Below are positions 18,286 to 26,217 of a stretch of 64,000 bases of DNA, piece after piece. The position numbers were made by a program, and so were the translations under genes. The stretch's first letter is position 1. Each line of letters begins with the position of its first letter. This DNA comes from Pedobacter faecalis (lineage in GTDB: Bacteria > Bacteroidota > Bacteroidia > Sphingobacteriales > Sphingobacteriaceae), in assembly GCF_030182585.1 (NCBI RefSeq), contig NZ_JARXOW010000002.1:124001-188000 (forward strand), written 5' to 3'. Under the pieces are notes generated by a model, which worked only from the letters and a program-made list of their open reading frames with translations, searched no databases and was not told the origin of the DNA.

Positions 18286-18342
18286 CGTTCTAACTGTTAA
18301 TCTATCGCCCTTTGAATATGTGATAAACTCGGAGATCAGTTA

Positions 18343-18453
18343 TTATTCTCCCGCCTGTTTGAGGGCAGCGGCGTAAAGGGTATCAGAAACGCGGAAGTCC
18401 GTTTGCTTCATCTTGTCGATGACCGGCTTGATCAATGGGACAGCTCCGGTGGG
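18343..18453 (-). pseudogene. C-terminal remnant of a DUF3368 (PIN-like) toxin
   Basis: Directly after the UPF0175 stop, in another frame, the minus strand reads VPLIKPVIDKMKQTDFRVSD and then TLYAAALKQAGE before TAA. This matches the conserved end of DUF3368 PIN-domain proteins, the usual partner toxin of UPF0175. Only about 36 codons remain and the PIN catalytic acids are gone, so the toxin is dead. Confidence 0.65.
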
Positions 18454-18454
18454 G

Positions 18455-18676
18455 CTATTTGAACTCATCTGCTAGGTCTTCTTCTGTATACTGGAAGTAA
18501 GCTACATTGAAACTGGCCAGTACTGCCGGGAAGTCCCATTTTCTCATGCCACACATTTCAGCGGCTTGCCCCAAAGTGAGTTTACCCGCTTCATACAGTT
18601 TGGCCGCAATGAGCTTCAGTGTCTGATCACGCTCTTTATCAAGGGCATCGGGAAGTTCTAACGTCAGTGTTGTCAT
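18455..18676 (-). CDS. UPF0175-family antitoxin-like protein
   Basis: Seventy-three residues from the start at 18676 (MTTLTLELPDALDKERDQTL). The sequence KLYEAGKLTLGQAAEMCGMR, then KWDFPAVLASFNV, is the helix-turn-helix of the UPF0175 family, thought to be the antitoxin of PIN-like DUF3368 toxins. The toxin downstream is reduced to a C-terminal scrap, so this antitoxin is an orphan. Palindromic operator-like sequences stand 110-160 nt upstream. Another possible start lies 24 nt earlier. Confidence 0.8.
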   Translation of the reverse strand: MTTLTLELPDALDKERDQTLKLIAAKLYEAGKLTLGQAAEMCGMRKWDFPAVLASFNVAYFQYTEEDLADEFK

Positions 18677-18787
18677 GATATAAAGATACGGGTTTATCAA
18701 ATTTAAAACAAAATGTGTGCCGCCGGATCAACGGCAAACTAATTTATGAATCATGCAACATCATACTTTCTAAAATCAGAAGCCAAG

Positions 18788-18834
18788 TTCCATATGGTAA
18801 AGTCAAACTTTACAGACTTCCGATATGGGATCGG
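18788..18834. promoter_or_regulatory. Paired palindromic boxes upstream of the UPF0175 gene
   Basis: TTCCATATGGTAAAG (18788..18802) and TTCCGATATGGGATCGG (18818..18834) flank a short CTTTAC that inverts the GTAAAG. The core resembles the palindrome at 18224 and the boxes at 20382. Probably operator sites for an antitoxin-type repressor. Confidence 0.5.
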
Positions 18835-18898
18835 ATAAAATGGCTAGGATTCTGATGGCTGGAAAAGATGAAATCGGCGATTAGGAAATGATCGGCGC

Positions 18899-18991
18899 GT
18901 ATTTCGCATGTTTTGGATATAGTCCCTCATTCCTGCAACAATCTTTAAATCTTCGATAAACTGATTCGTTCGGAATATATCGTGGAGCACT
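18899..18991. repeat. 93-bp direct repeat, copy A
   Basis: From GTATTTCGCATG to GTGGAGCACT this stretch matches 20494..20586 with three differences. On the minus strand it codes IFRTNQFIEDLKIVAGMRDY and then IQNMRNTR; two of the three differences change amino acids and one is silent. The two copies flank the antitoxin/AbiEii-type module. Immediately right of this copy is a terminator hairpin; right of the other copy is a recombinase fragment. Confidence 0.85.
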
Positions 18992-18994
18992 GAA

Positions 18995-19022
18995 AGCCTC
19001 AGAGAAATCTGGGGCTTTTTTG
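18995..19022 (+). terminator. Terminator-like hairpin next to repeat copy A
   Basis: AGCCTCAGA and TCTGGGGCT pair around GAAA and are followed by a T-run. Nearly the same as the hairpin at 18260..18285. Confidence 0.65.
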
Positions 19023-19113
19023 TATTTGAAAACATTTGTCTGCGAATTCACAATTCATGAATTGTGAATCTGGATACGAAACTCCCCCCAAGCAACTTGT
19101 CTTTTTTTAAATT

Positions 19114-19755
19114 TTATTCTGCACCGAGTGCTTCAAGCAGGTCCTCTTTGATGAAAACCCATTGCTTCCCGCGAAGGCAAATTGGATTGAGATCTGGATC
19201 GGCCTTATCAAAATTGGAAAAATTTTTCCGGATCTGATTTGGATCATGTGTCCACTCAAAACGCTGACGGTGTAGATCAATCATAGAGTTGATTGAATAT
19301 TGGGACAGCAACTCATGCACGTCCCAGAAATCTTTTTTACGTCCACCTCTTTGAATGATATCTATTTTCATAGCAATAATCTCTTCTATCGTAGCCATTC
19401 GAACACGTTCTGACTCGAGATATGGTTGGAAGAATGGATCCATGGAATAATACACATCAAGTTTGACTACATGATCTTGGTCAGTTCCAATTAAGTAGGA
19501 TTTCCCCAGAACGTGGTTGCCGCCAAAATCTCCACGCACATATGCAAAACTGTTTTTTAGACATGCCTCAATAGCATTGAAATCTATGGAGCCATAGGGT
19601 GCATCGGTAAACAGGTCAATATCTATCGAGATCCTATGTCCCAGATGAAGACTCAATGCTGTACCCCCAACGAGACGGAAACTTGCGAATTCTTCCTTTT
19701 CCATCAGCAACAGCAAGCTGTCTTTTAAGGTTTCGTTGACTGTATTCCAATACAT
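19114..19755 (-). CDS. AbiEii/AbiGii-type nucleotidyltransferase toxin
   Basis: A 213-residue protein of the AbiEii toxin family. The nucleotidyltransferase signature is clear: RLVGGTALSLHLGHRISIDI followed by DLFTD (GG-x-A-x-x-L ... H-R-x-S-x-D-I-D-L), with a further acidic residue in VVKLDVYYS and the conserved KIDIIQRGGRKKDFWDVHEL. The family transfers nucleotides, probably to tRNA, stopping growth and so blocking phage. It starts 1 nt after the end of the HTH antitoxin gene, the standard two-gene toxin-antitoxin operon. The length is usual for the short form; it looks intact. Confidence 0.85.
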   Translation of the reverse strand: MYWNTVNETLKDSLLLLMEKEEFASFRLVGGTALSLHLGHRISIDIDLFTDAPYGSIDFNAIEACLKNSFAYVRGDFGGNHVLGKSYLIGTDQDHVVKLDVYYSMDPFFQPYLESERVRMATIEEIIAMKIDIIQRGGRKKDFWDVHELLSQYSINSMIDLHRQRFEWTHDPNQIRKNFSNFDKADPDLNPICLRGKQWVFIKEDLLEALGAE

Positions 19756-19756
19756 C

Positions 19757-20257
19757 CTATTTTGGTTTTATATTCCTCATCACAGGAAGATTATTGCCTG
19801 CAATTTTATCGCTGCCAATAATGGATTTAACTTTTTCTTTTCCATAGAAGTTCAGAATTTCCTGTTTTTCCTCATCATTTCCACGCTCAAATACACGTTC
19901 AATTATTGATCTATATTGATCTTTCCAATTGATCTGATCGAAATCTGTATCCCAGAAAAGGATTTTGCGTATAATAGTAAGATCGGGATGATCCTGTTGC
20001 TTATGTTTTTCCCTCTCAATTTCAAAATACGCCTGCAATAGATGCATAGTCCCCTCTTCTAATCCCAGTGCTTTATCAATTTTTAAAGATAATGCAGTTG
20101 GTATACTACGATTGCCTTTCGTGATATCGTTAATTGTCTGTGGATATATCTGTAATGACAATGCAAATGGACGTTTCTTAAGATTCCGTTTTTTTAGCTC
20201 GCGCGCCAGAATCATACCAGGGTGAATACCTTTATATCTTTCAAGTGCCGTTTCCAT
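19757..20257 (-). CDS. Helix-turn-helix antitoxin (HigA-like) of the AbiEii-type module
   Basis: A 166-residue DNA-binding protein. The N-terminal XRE/HigA-like helix-turn-helix spans about residues 10-70 (HPGMILARELKKRNLKKRPF, QTINDITKGNRSIPTALSLK); the remainder is helical and may mask the toxin. Its gene is first in the operon and is followed by the toxin after one base. Palindromic boxes at 20382..20425, about 125 nt upstream, may be its own operator. Low GC compared with the genes outside the island suggests transfer. Confidence 0.8.
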   Translation of the reverse strand: METALERYKGIHPGMILARELKKRNLKKRPFALSLQIYPQTINDITKGNRSIPTALSLKIDKALGLEEGTMHLLQAYFEIEREKHKQQDHPDLTIIRKILFWDTDFDQINWKDQYRSIIERVFERGNDEEKQEILNFYGKEKVKSIIGSDKIAGNNLPVMRNIKPK

Positions 20258-20381
20258 GATACAAATGTAAACAAAAATGATTATATGTTGGATTTTACAA
20301 TATCTCTTAATTTTTGTTTACTAAACTAATTGATCTATTGAAGTAATTCCATCTGTTGTTCAAAATGGCTCTAAACGCTAA

Positions 20382-20425
20382 TTCCATATGGTAAATTACA
20401 TTTTGTTCAGTTTCCCACCTGGGAA
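20382..20425. promoter_or_regulatory. Palindromic boxes upstream of the HTH antitoxin gene
   Basis: TTCCATATGGTAAA (20382..20395) and TTTCCCACCTGGGAA (20411..20425). Both resemble the palindrome at 18224 and the paired boxes at 18788..18834, and the first is identical over 14 bases to 18788..18801. Confidence 0.5.
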
Positions 20426-20493
20426 GGCCCATTTCTATGATTATCTATTATTTATAAATAAGTTAAAATCAGCCTTTTCGCAGCTTTAAACGG

Positions 20494-20586
20494 GTATTTC
20501 GCATGTTTTGGATATAGTCCCTCATTCCTGCAACAACCTTTAAATATTCGATAAATTGATTCGTTCGGAATATATCGTGGAGCACT
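20494..20586. repeat. 93-bp direct repeat, copy B
   Basis: Ninety of 93 bases equal copy A (18899..18991). It ends at GCACT, exactly where the serine recombinase fragment begins; copy A ends at GCACT followed by an unrelated hairpin. The two copies bracket the toxin-antitoxin operon. Confidence 0.85.
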
Positions 20587-20922
20587 TCACCGGAATGAAA
20601 TTTTTCAAGAAATTTTATTCCGGTTTTTTTATGCCGTAACTTATTGTTAATGTGGTAGATAAGTTGCGCCGCGCGGTTCATTTTTGCGGTTCGATGAATT
20701 TCGCCGTCAAAAAACCATTTTTCAAGGTAGATCGAACTAATAATGGGGCGTTTTATGTCAGAATCGGCCCCTGCATAGAATTCAGGCAGCTGTTTGAGAT
20801 TTTCGACCGCATTAGCTACCAATTCCTCAATATCGAGTTCATCCGAATCTTCGCTATTGACTTTTTTGAGTTTAGCTTTAGCTCTGGCAATCGAATTTTC
20901 GCAGTCTTTCTTGATATATCCT
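20582..20922 (-). pseudogene. Second fragment of the serine recombinase (C-terminal tail)
   Basis: About 340 bp nearly identical to the 3' part of the recombinase at 5922..7061, including the KFLEKFHSGEV end and the CCGGAAT hairpin. Similarity stops abruptly at the GCAGTCTTTCTTG near 20922 on one side and at GCACTTCACC on the other. The frame runs on into the 93-bp repeat, giving a meaningless fusion. It shows that a related element once ended here too. Confidence 0.8.
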
Positions 20923-21152
20923 TTTTCCCAGAGTAAAGGTCATGTCAGGGAATTCATTTTCCGGCTCAGAATAAACGGACGCAAATTAGGGAGGATGGTG
21001 AGAAAGTTCAAAAGAGGTGTTTCATGGCGGAAGGAATTTTAGGTGAAATCTGATGAGGTTCTTAATTTTTTTATCTAAACCCAAATATTTTCACTCGGTG
21101 GTTGACATTTAAAATTAATTTGTACTTTGCGCTGCTCTTGTTACGCAATCAT

Positions 21153-21968
21153 ATGAATCTAAATCTTACTGCTTTCGCTCTCCATCGCTTTTTGTTTCTT
21201 TACTATTAGTCCTCAGCTTAGGTATTTCCTGTCGGAAAGAACTTACTGATCCCGATGTTGCACCAACTTCAAAACGTTCCAACCAGAGATCGAACGTCTT
21301 GAAGTGGAGCGAGACAAAAAATGGTAAATGTAAATATGGATTATTTCCCAGTTAAAATTTCAACTTTACCTGTTGTAAACGGCGTTCGATTGACGGCAAA
21401 GCAGTTTCTGTCACATGTTAGGCGAAATATCGACTCATTTACAGGTGGTGAGGGAGTTTTTCAACCTTATAATAATTTTGGGGTAAATGATACTCAGCTG
21501 TGGAATTCAAATAACCCCAAAGGAGCTTTAATGGCGCTAAATCTGTCACTGTTGGATGACGCAACAGTGGTTACATCTTACGCGAGTGACGAATCATGGA
21601 CGTTTACAACGATCTACGACCCAATGTATCATAGCCACCCCGTCAGTGGTAATCGGGATTTTGGCTACGACTTGAATGCAGATGGCAGTTTTATGTTCTT
21701 TACACGCGGAGTTGATCGCTTGACAAATGCAGACGCTACGGTTTTGCAGGCTATTTCTGACTTTTTTATGGACGAGGGATTCGGGCCTTTGCAAAGGGGG
21801 GATGCCTTGTGGGAAACGTTTCAGAATCACATCGTCAATTTCGTAAACAGTCATGGCGGTAGTGCTACCTTAGTTAGTCCGGTGATTTATCGGCCGAACT
21901 GGGCCGATGTAAAAGACGTGATTGAGGGAAAAAAGCCGATACATACTCTTTCAAAAGATTGTCCGTAA
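21153..21968 (+). pseudogene. Lipoprotein gene broken by two homopolymer frameshifts
   Basis: The second part is a 215-codon frame (21321..21968) with no family I recognise, ending KPIHTLSKDCP. Upstream, in another frame, is a good lipoprotein signal (SLFVSLLLVLSLGISC then RKELTD). A start ATG at 21153 lies in a third frame. Adding one T to the five-T run at 21189..21193 joins the ATG to the signal peptide; removing one A from the six-A run at 21316..21321 joins that to the long frame. So one lipoprotein of about 270 residues is split by two single-base changes in homopolymers. This could be decay, phase variation or sequencing error. The promoter-like TTGACA lies near 21103. Confidence 0.6.
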
Positions 21969-21988
21969 TAGATTGTCCGTAATAACAG

Positions 21989-22315
21989 ATGAGAATAGCT
22001 TATTATTTTTTATGGTTTCTGAGTGTCCTTCAACTGCTGGCACTTTTTGTGGTGCCCTTCGGCGGTGTTCGAGCAATCGTTGATTCACTCGCTACAGGTA
22101 AATTTTCCCAGCCAGAGTATGCTGCGTCGTATTTCTTATTGCTAAACAGAATCCTGGCTTACCTGTACCATGCTAGTTTGTTTCTGGCGATATTAACCCC
22201 CCTGGCTTACAAGATAGAAGCTCGGCGAAAATATAAGTACGGCATTGTCCTGGCACTGATAGCGTTGGTAGTACAGGTTTCTGGCTACCGGCTGCTGGTC
22301 TTACTGGCAACGTGA
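21989..22315 (+). CDS. Small membrane protein of unknown function
   Basis: A 108-residue protein with three hydrophobic segments: residues 5-28 (YYFLWFLSVLQLLALFVVPF), about 48-72 (NRILAYLYHASLFLAILTPL) and about 85-107 (IVLALIALVVQVSGYRLLVL). It starts 20 nt after the broken lipoprotein gene on the same strand and is probably co-transcribed with it. No family recognised. An exported lipoprotein followed by a small membrane protein could be an effector/immunity pair, but nothing in the sequence proves this. Confidence 0.6.
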   Translation: MRIAYYFLWFLSVLQLLALFVVPFGGVRAIVDSLATGKFSQPEYAASYFLLLNRILAYLYHASLFLAILTPLAYKIEARRKYKYGIVLALIALVVQVSGYRLLVLLAT

Positions 22316-22375
22316 TCATCACTTGTCTTCTACTAACATAGGTTTACAGTTTTTGAGATAAATTTATTTCAAAAA

Positions 22376-22549
22376 ATGAATGGAAGTTATTCCTGGACAG
22401 TCATTCCAGTTGAAAAAAGAGATGAATACATGGCGGCGCTGGAACAGGCCAGCATTGGTCAGGACATTGGTGCATTTGCTAAGTTTCTTGGACATCTTGT
22501 CCAGGAAGGAATGAAAGGAAAGCCGACGGCCTCACTTCCGGAAAGTTGA
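22376..22549 (+). pseudogene. C-terminal remnant of a Fic-family protein
   Basis: A 57-codon frame reading GSYSWTVIPVEKRDEYMAAL, then EQASIGQDIGAFAKFLGHLV. This matches the C-terminal end of Fic/DOC AMP-transferase proteins as I know them. The HPFxxGNGR catalytic motif and the rest of the Fic domain are missing upstream, so only the tail remains. Confidence 0.55.
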
Positions 22550-22588
22550 TGACTAATTTTTAGGCTGCATTGCCAGAAACATTGGCAC

Positions 22589-22816
22589 TTACTGATCTTC
22601 CGCATCGGTATTTCCAGAAGCGTTGCCTGATAGGTCTCCTGAAAGGTCGTCGACGTCTTGTTGCTCGTTTTGGTGCAGATCTGATTTTCCTTCTGATCGG
22701 CTTTCACTTCCAGCTTCGTCACCGGTGAACGGAGTATAATGTTTCTGTTGATTTTCAGCCTGTCCTGTTGGTTCATGCTGATTTTGGGGATTTGGGGTAT
22801 TGTGCTCGTTTTCCAT
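22589..22816 (-). CDS. Small hydrophilic protein, low complexity
   Basis: From MENEHNTPNPQNQHEPTGQA at 22816 to GNTDAEDQ, 75 residues rich in N, Q, D, E, S and G and with no hydrophobic core; probably unstructured. An upstream ATG at 22870 is possible. No family recognised. Coding is uncertain, though the composition is unlike a random antisense frame. Confidence 0.4.
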   Translation of the reverse strand: MENEHNTPNPQNQHEPTGQAENQQKHYTPFTGDEAGSESRSEGKSDLHQNEQQDVDDLSGDLSGNASGNTDAEDQ

Positions 22817-23013
22817 AATGTTCTTAGTTGTGGTAGTTGAATTAACAAGCGGTACCGGATAAGGTTTCAAATTTCATGCGCGATTATTTACACTTACGAA
22901 AAAGTGTATAAATAACCTGATCTTTCAGCCCAGCGTTGCTATATTAGGATAATAACTAATATTAATGCTTTCAATATACGTTATATCGTCTCTCAATCTG
23001 AACGCTCTTAACT

Positions 23014-24609
23014 ATGCTTACAAGTCTAAAATCAGTTTCAAATGCGGTTGCAGTAGTTTATCTACTTATTTCTGAAATAGGGGTAAAGGTGAGTTTTGTT
23101 GCTATCCTGGTTTTGCCGGGTGTTGTTTTTTCGCAAGGCGTGGCCAGTATTACGGGAAAAGCTACTAAGTTGAAGGATGGTGCTCAACTAATGTTTACCG
23201 AGTTTGACCCTTCTAATCTTGATAACCCCAGAACATACACATTGACCGTAAGTAGTGGATCTTTTAAAGGAGATATTTCAACAGGCCATGGCGATATGTT
23301 TACATTGAAAATGGATAAGGAAAGCCATCGGCTATATCTTGCCCCAGGGCCTATTTCTATTGAATTACCTGATAGCACACTAAAAACCATTAAGATTGAT
23401 GGAAGCCAGCCTTATGTTGATTTTTTAAACCGTGATAGTGCTCGTATGAGCCAGCCATTCTATCAGACACTGCGCACAGCTTACCGCGAAGTCAGTAATG
23501 GCAAAGATCCCGATAGTCCGGAAATCTTAAGGAAGTTGGATTCCATAAATTTTATTTACAAGGAAAATTTGGCCAAATTTGAGTTGAGATGGTTACAGAC
23601 TTCCACATCTGGGATCAATACCCGTTTGCTATACGACAATCTCGCACGGCTGTCTGGAAGCGAGGTTCAAGCATATTTTTCTCGGATAGAAAAGAATGCA
23701 CAGGATAACAACTGCGGTAGATATATAAAGTTCCGCCTTGATAGCCTTTCTATAAATTCTGTTGCGCCAGAATTTGTATTACAGGATACGGCAAAGAAGG
23801 AGCATCATCTTACAAGTTACCGCGGGAAATATGTCCTTTTGGATTTTTGGGCTTCATGGTGCGTGCCCTGTCGTGCCGAAAATCCTGCGTTACGGGCCCT
23901 GTACCAAAAATATAAGGGGGGCAATTTTGAGATTATAGGTGTGTCTCTCGACTCTGATAGGGCTTCCTGGATAAAAGCGATCGGTGATGACGACCTGCCT
24001 TGGGTGCACCTCTCTGATCTCCAGGGTTGGAAAAACAAAGTTTCAAGGAAATACCAGATCAGAAGTATACCTTCAAATGTATTGATATCGCCGGAGGGAA
24101 GGATTATAGCTACGAATCTTAAAGTTTCTGATTTGGAAGATGAGCTTATAAAACAGGCAGCTCAGATTAAACAATTCATCTATAACCTTAATCCCAATGA
24201 TACCACTTATTTGCGGATTGCTAACGGAATAATTTTATCTGGAGATTATTTGGTTAAAGATTATGAAGGGTTAGCGCGCGTTAGAGTTTTCGAGGATATT
24301 GTGAAGCTAGGACTCCCTACAGAAAAGCCTGTGATGATTTTACAACTCCAGACAACAGGTTTTGAAGATAAGGTAGATAGCCTGTTATACGCCGACCCAG
24401 GTTTTATCGAAGATTTCAAATTGCCACTATATTTACAACTTCCTATCGCTTTAAACGGAAGGTTGGTCACATTGCAATCAAAACATAAGGCACTAAATAA
24501 CATAGATTTTAATAGCATAGTTAAGGTGGAGTATTTGCCGACTAGTAATCCTAAAGTCAATCGCAAATTAACCCCATTTGGAGTTATTAACGTAATAATT
24601 TCAAAATAG
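23014..24609 (+). CDS. DUF4369/thioredoxin-domain protein with a plug-like C-terminal tail
   Basis: A 531-residue exported protein. After a hydrophobic N-terminus (VSFVAILVLPGVVFSQG) comes a DUF4369-like beta domain (about 45-140), a helical linker, and a TlpA-type thioredoxin domain at about 245-380 with the redox site WCVPC near residue 280. Beyond it lies a 150-residue extension that is not part of TlpA. Its end (LNNIDFNSIVKVEYLP, then KLTPFGVINVIISK) resembles the end of a TonB-receptor plug domain (..IESIEVLKD..YG..GVI.ITTK). This fusion is unusual. It stands alone downstream of the remnant-rich island. Confidence 0.8.
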   Translation: MLTSLKSVSNAVAVVYLLISEIGVKVSFVAILVLPGVVFSQGVASITGKATKLKDGAQLMFTEFDPSNLDNPRTYTLTVSSGSFKGDISTGHGDMFTLKMDKESHRLYLAPGPISIELPDSTLKTIKIDGSQPYVDFLNRDSARMSQPFYQTLRTAYREVSNGKDPDSPEILRKLDSINFIYKENLAKFELRWLQTSTSGINTRLLYDNLARLSGSEVQAYFSRIEKNAQDNNCGRYIKFRLDSLSINSVAPEFVLQDTAKKEHHLTSYRGKYVLLDFWASWCVPCRAENPALRALYQKYKGGNFEIIGVSLDSDRASWIKAIGDDDLPWVHLSDLQGWKNKVSRKYQIRSIPSNVLISPEGRIIATNLKVSDLEDELIKQAAQIKQFIYNLNPNDTTYLRIANGIILSGDYLVKDYEGLARVRVFEDIVKLGLPTEKPVMILQLQTTGFEDKVDSLLYADPGFIEDFKLPLYLQLPIALNGRLVTLQSKHKALNNIDFNSIVKVEYLPTSNPKVNRKLTPFGVINVIISK

Positions 24610-24710
24610 GTTCTTCTAAAGAGCTTTAGATAAGATGAGTGCCACGTGGGTAAAATTAGGCTTACGGACTTCCCGTAGCGGATAAAGTAATCAGTTCGTG
24701 TTAAGCCACT

Positions 24711-24884
24711 GTTAAGTGGTGCCTGGCTTGCTTCGCTGGTGTTCTGGTCGCCTGCAAAAAGCGGATCAAAGAGAGCGAACTGACAATTGTTGATGGGGAT
24801 ATTAAAAGTCTCGCCAAATTCCTTGAACAAAATACGTTAAGTACTCCAAACTATACAAAGGATCAGGCAATCCGTTCTCACTGA
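24711..24884 (+). pseudogene. Possible lipoprotein scrap
   Basis: An open stretch without a normal start reads LACFAGVLVAC (lipobox-like), then KKRIKESELTIVDGDIKSLA, and ends in TGA at 24884. A stop lies upstream and no start codon fits. Probably a relic; the rest of 24610..24877 shows no gene. Confidence 0.2.
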
Positions 24885-26042
24885 TTTAATAAGAACGCCT
24901 CACCTATACTAGTGACATCGTCGGCGGCGTTGGAGAGAATTACGATTCCAAATTTCTTTTTGCTGTCGAATCCAACAAAAGATCTGAATCCACCGGTACC
25001 GCCTGAGTGATGCAGATAATCTGATGTTACGCCTTTATTAATCCTCCAACCTAACGCCATATCTTGGGTTCCTCCTGCAAAGGTGATTTGATGACTGGTT
25101 TCTATAGCCCTTTCTAAGGGGCTCTTGCTGCCAAGCTGGGCCCGCACATATTTGATCATATCGTTCAGCGTGGATTTGATTGCGCCGGATCCCTTTAAAG
25201 CTCCAAGGTCCCATGGCGATGCTGGTTTGCCTTGCTCGTCGTAGCCTTGCGCAAGGCAGTCTGGGTAACCCTGAGGTGTGGTTGGCAAGGTGAATGAGTT
25301 TCAAAGGATTGCCCTGGAAAGCTAATTGCGGAATATCTGTGGGTAAATACCTGTTCACGGGATCTTCTAATTTCATCTTGCCGGCAGTAACTGCCTTGGC
25401 TAGGAGTAATGCATTGAAGGTTTTTGTTACTGAGCCGATTTCAAAGATTGTTAGCTCCGGATCAGGCAACTGCTCTTTTAGCTTGTTTACCGAACCATAG
25501 CTATATCTGTAAATGTTCCCTCGATCAATGATGGCTATAGTGATACCGCAGGTGTTGCCTTTTTGAATATAGGGCCTAACTAATCTTTCCACGTGCAGGT
25601 CTATGGAATCCTTGAGTGGGTTATTTGAGGCGACTTGTTCTTGCTTAGCTGGAATTTGGGTTGCAACCTGCGCGAAATTTAAGCGGTTAATCTTACCGTC
25701 TTGATCTAGCTTAATGGAAACGATTTGATCTGATTTATCAAAGGAACATAGATAATCCGAGCCTTTGTCGGTCTGACCTTTGAATGTGATGCTATTCCAC
25801 TGACCGGTCTTGGCATAAAACTTTGCCATACCCTCCTGAAATTGAAACTGAGTCATTTTCTTATGAAACTCTGCAGAGGTGTTTTTGTAAATTTTTTCGG
25901 GTTGTTGCAGGTTGTAATGCAGGCGAACCTGGTTCAAAAGGGAGTCGGTAAGTGTATTTCTTTGGCCGAAACCGGAGATGGTGCATAAAATCAATCCCAC
26001 GGAAGCAAGGGTTAAAAGAAAATCTTTTTTTATAGTCATCAT
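24878..26042 (-). pseudogene. Class C beta-lactamase-like serine hydrolase, broken
   Basis: The 5' part (26042 to about 25265) has a signal peptide, an N-terminal DUF3887-like domain (FHKKMTQFQFQEGMAKFYAK) and the beginning of the serine hydrolase domain with the nucleophile motif SVTK (EIGSVTKTFNALLLAKAV), up to NHTSGLP. The 3' part continues in another frame (GYPDCLAQGYDEQGKPASPW ... YLHHSGGTGGFRSF) with the HSG motif that replaces KTG. The middle, which should hold the YxN motif, is missing, so a deletion plus frameshift at the CAGGGTTACCCAG junction destroyed the enzyme. Confidence 0.8.
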
Positions 26043-26217
26043 GTCAAAACATTTAATAGGGGTAATGATTAGACGTTTAAATTCTACATCTGTTACTGTT
26101 TATTTTTAAGCCTTTGGTTTCTGCTGGATGGTCCCAATTGTAAAAGTTGGATGAGCAACGCTGTCCAATCAATGCTTTACTTTGTCTCCATAGCTTATTC
26201 ATATAATAAAATTCATT

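Noticed and set aside
5859..20586. A genomic island bounded by a long tRNA-derived duplication (attL/attR)
   Set aside because: No second copy of the tRNA 3' end (such as TTCGAGTCCCTACAAGTGC) is found at 20.6 kb; only GCA and the recombinase end are shared. I cannot define island borders.
22459..22848. 129-codon minus-strand frame
   Set aside because: Overlaps the Fic remnant and the hydrophilic frame at 22589; its composition has no family sense.
24261..24830. 189-codon minus-strand frame at the end of the thioredoxin-plug gene
   Set aside because: Antisense shadow of the plus-strand gene, without a convincing protein.
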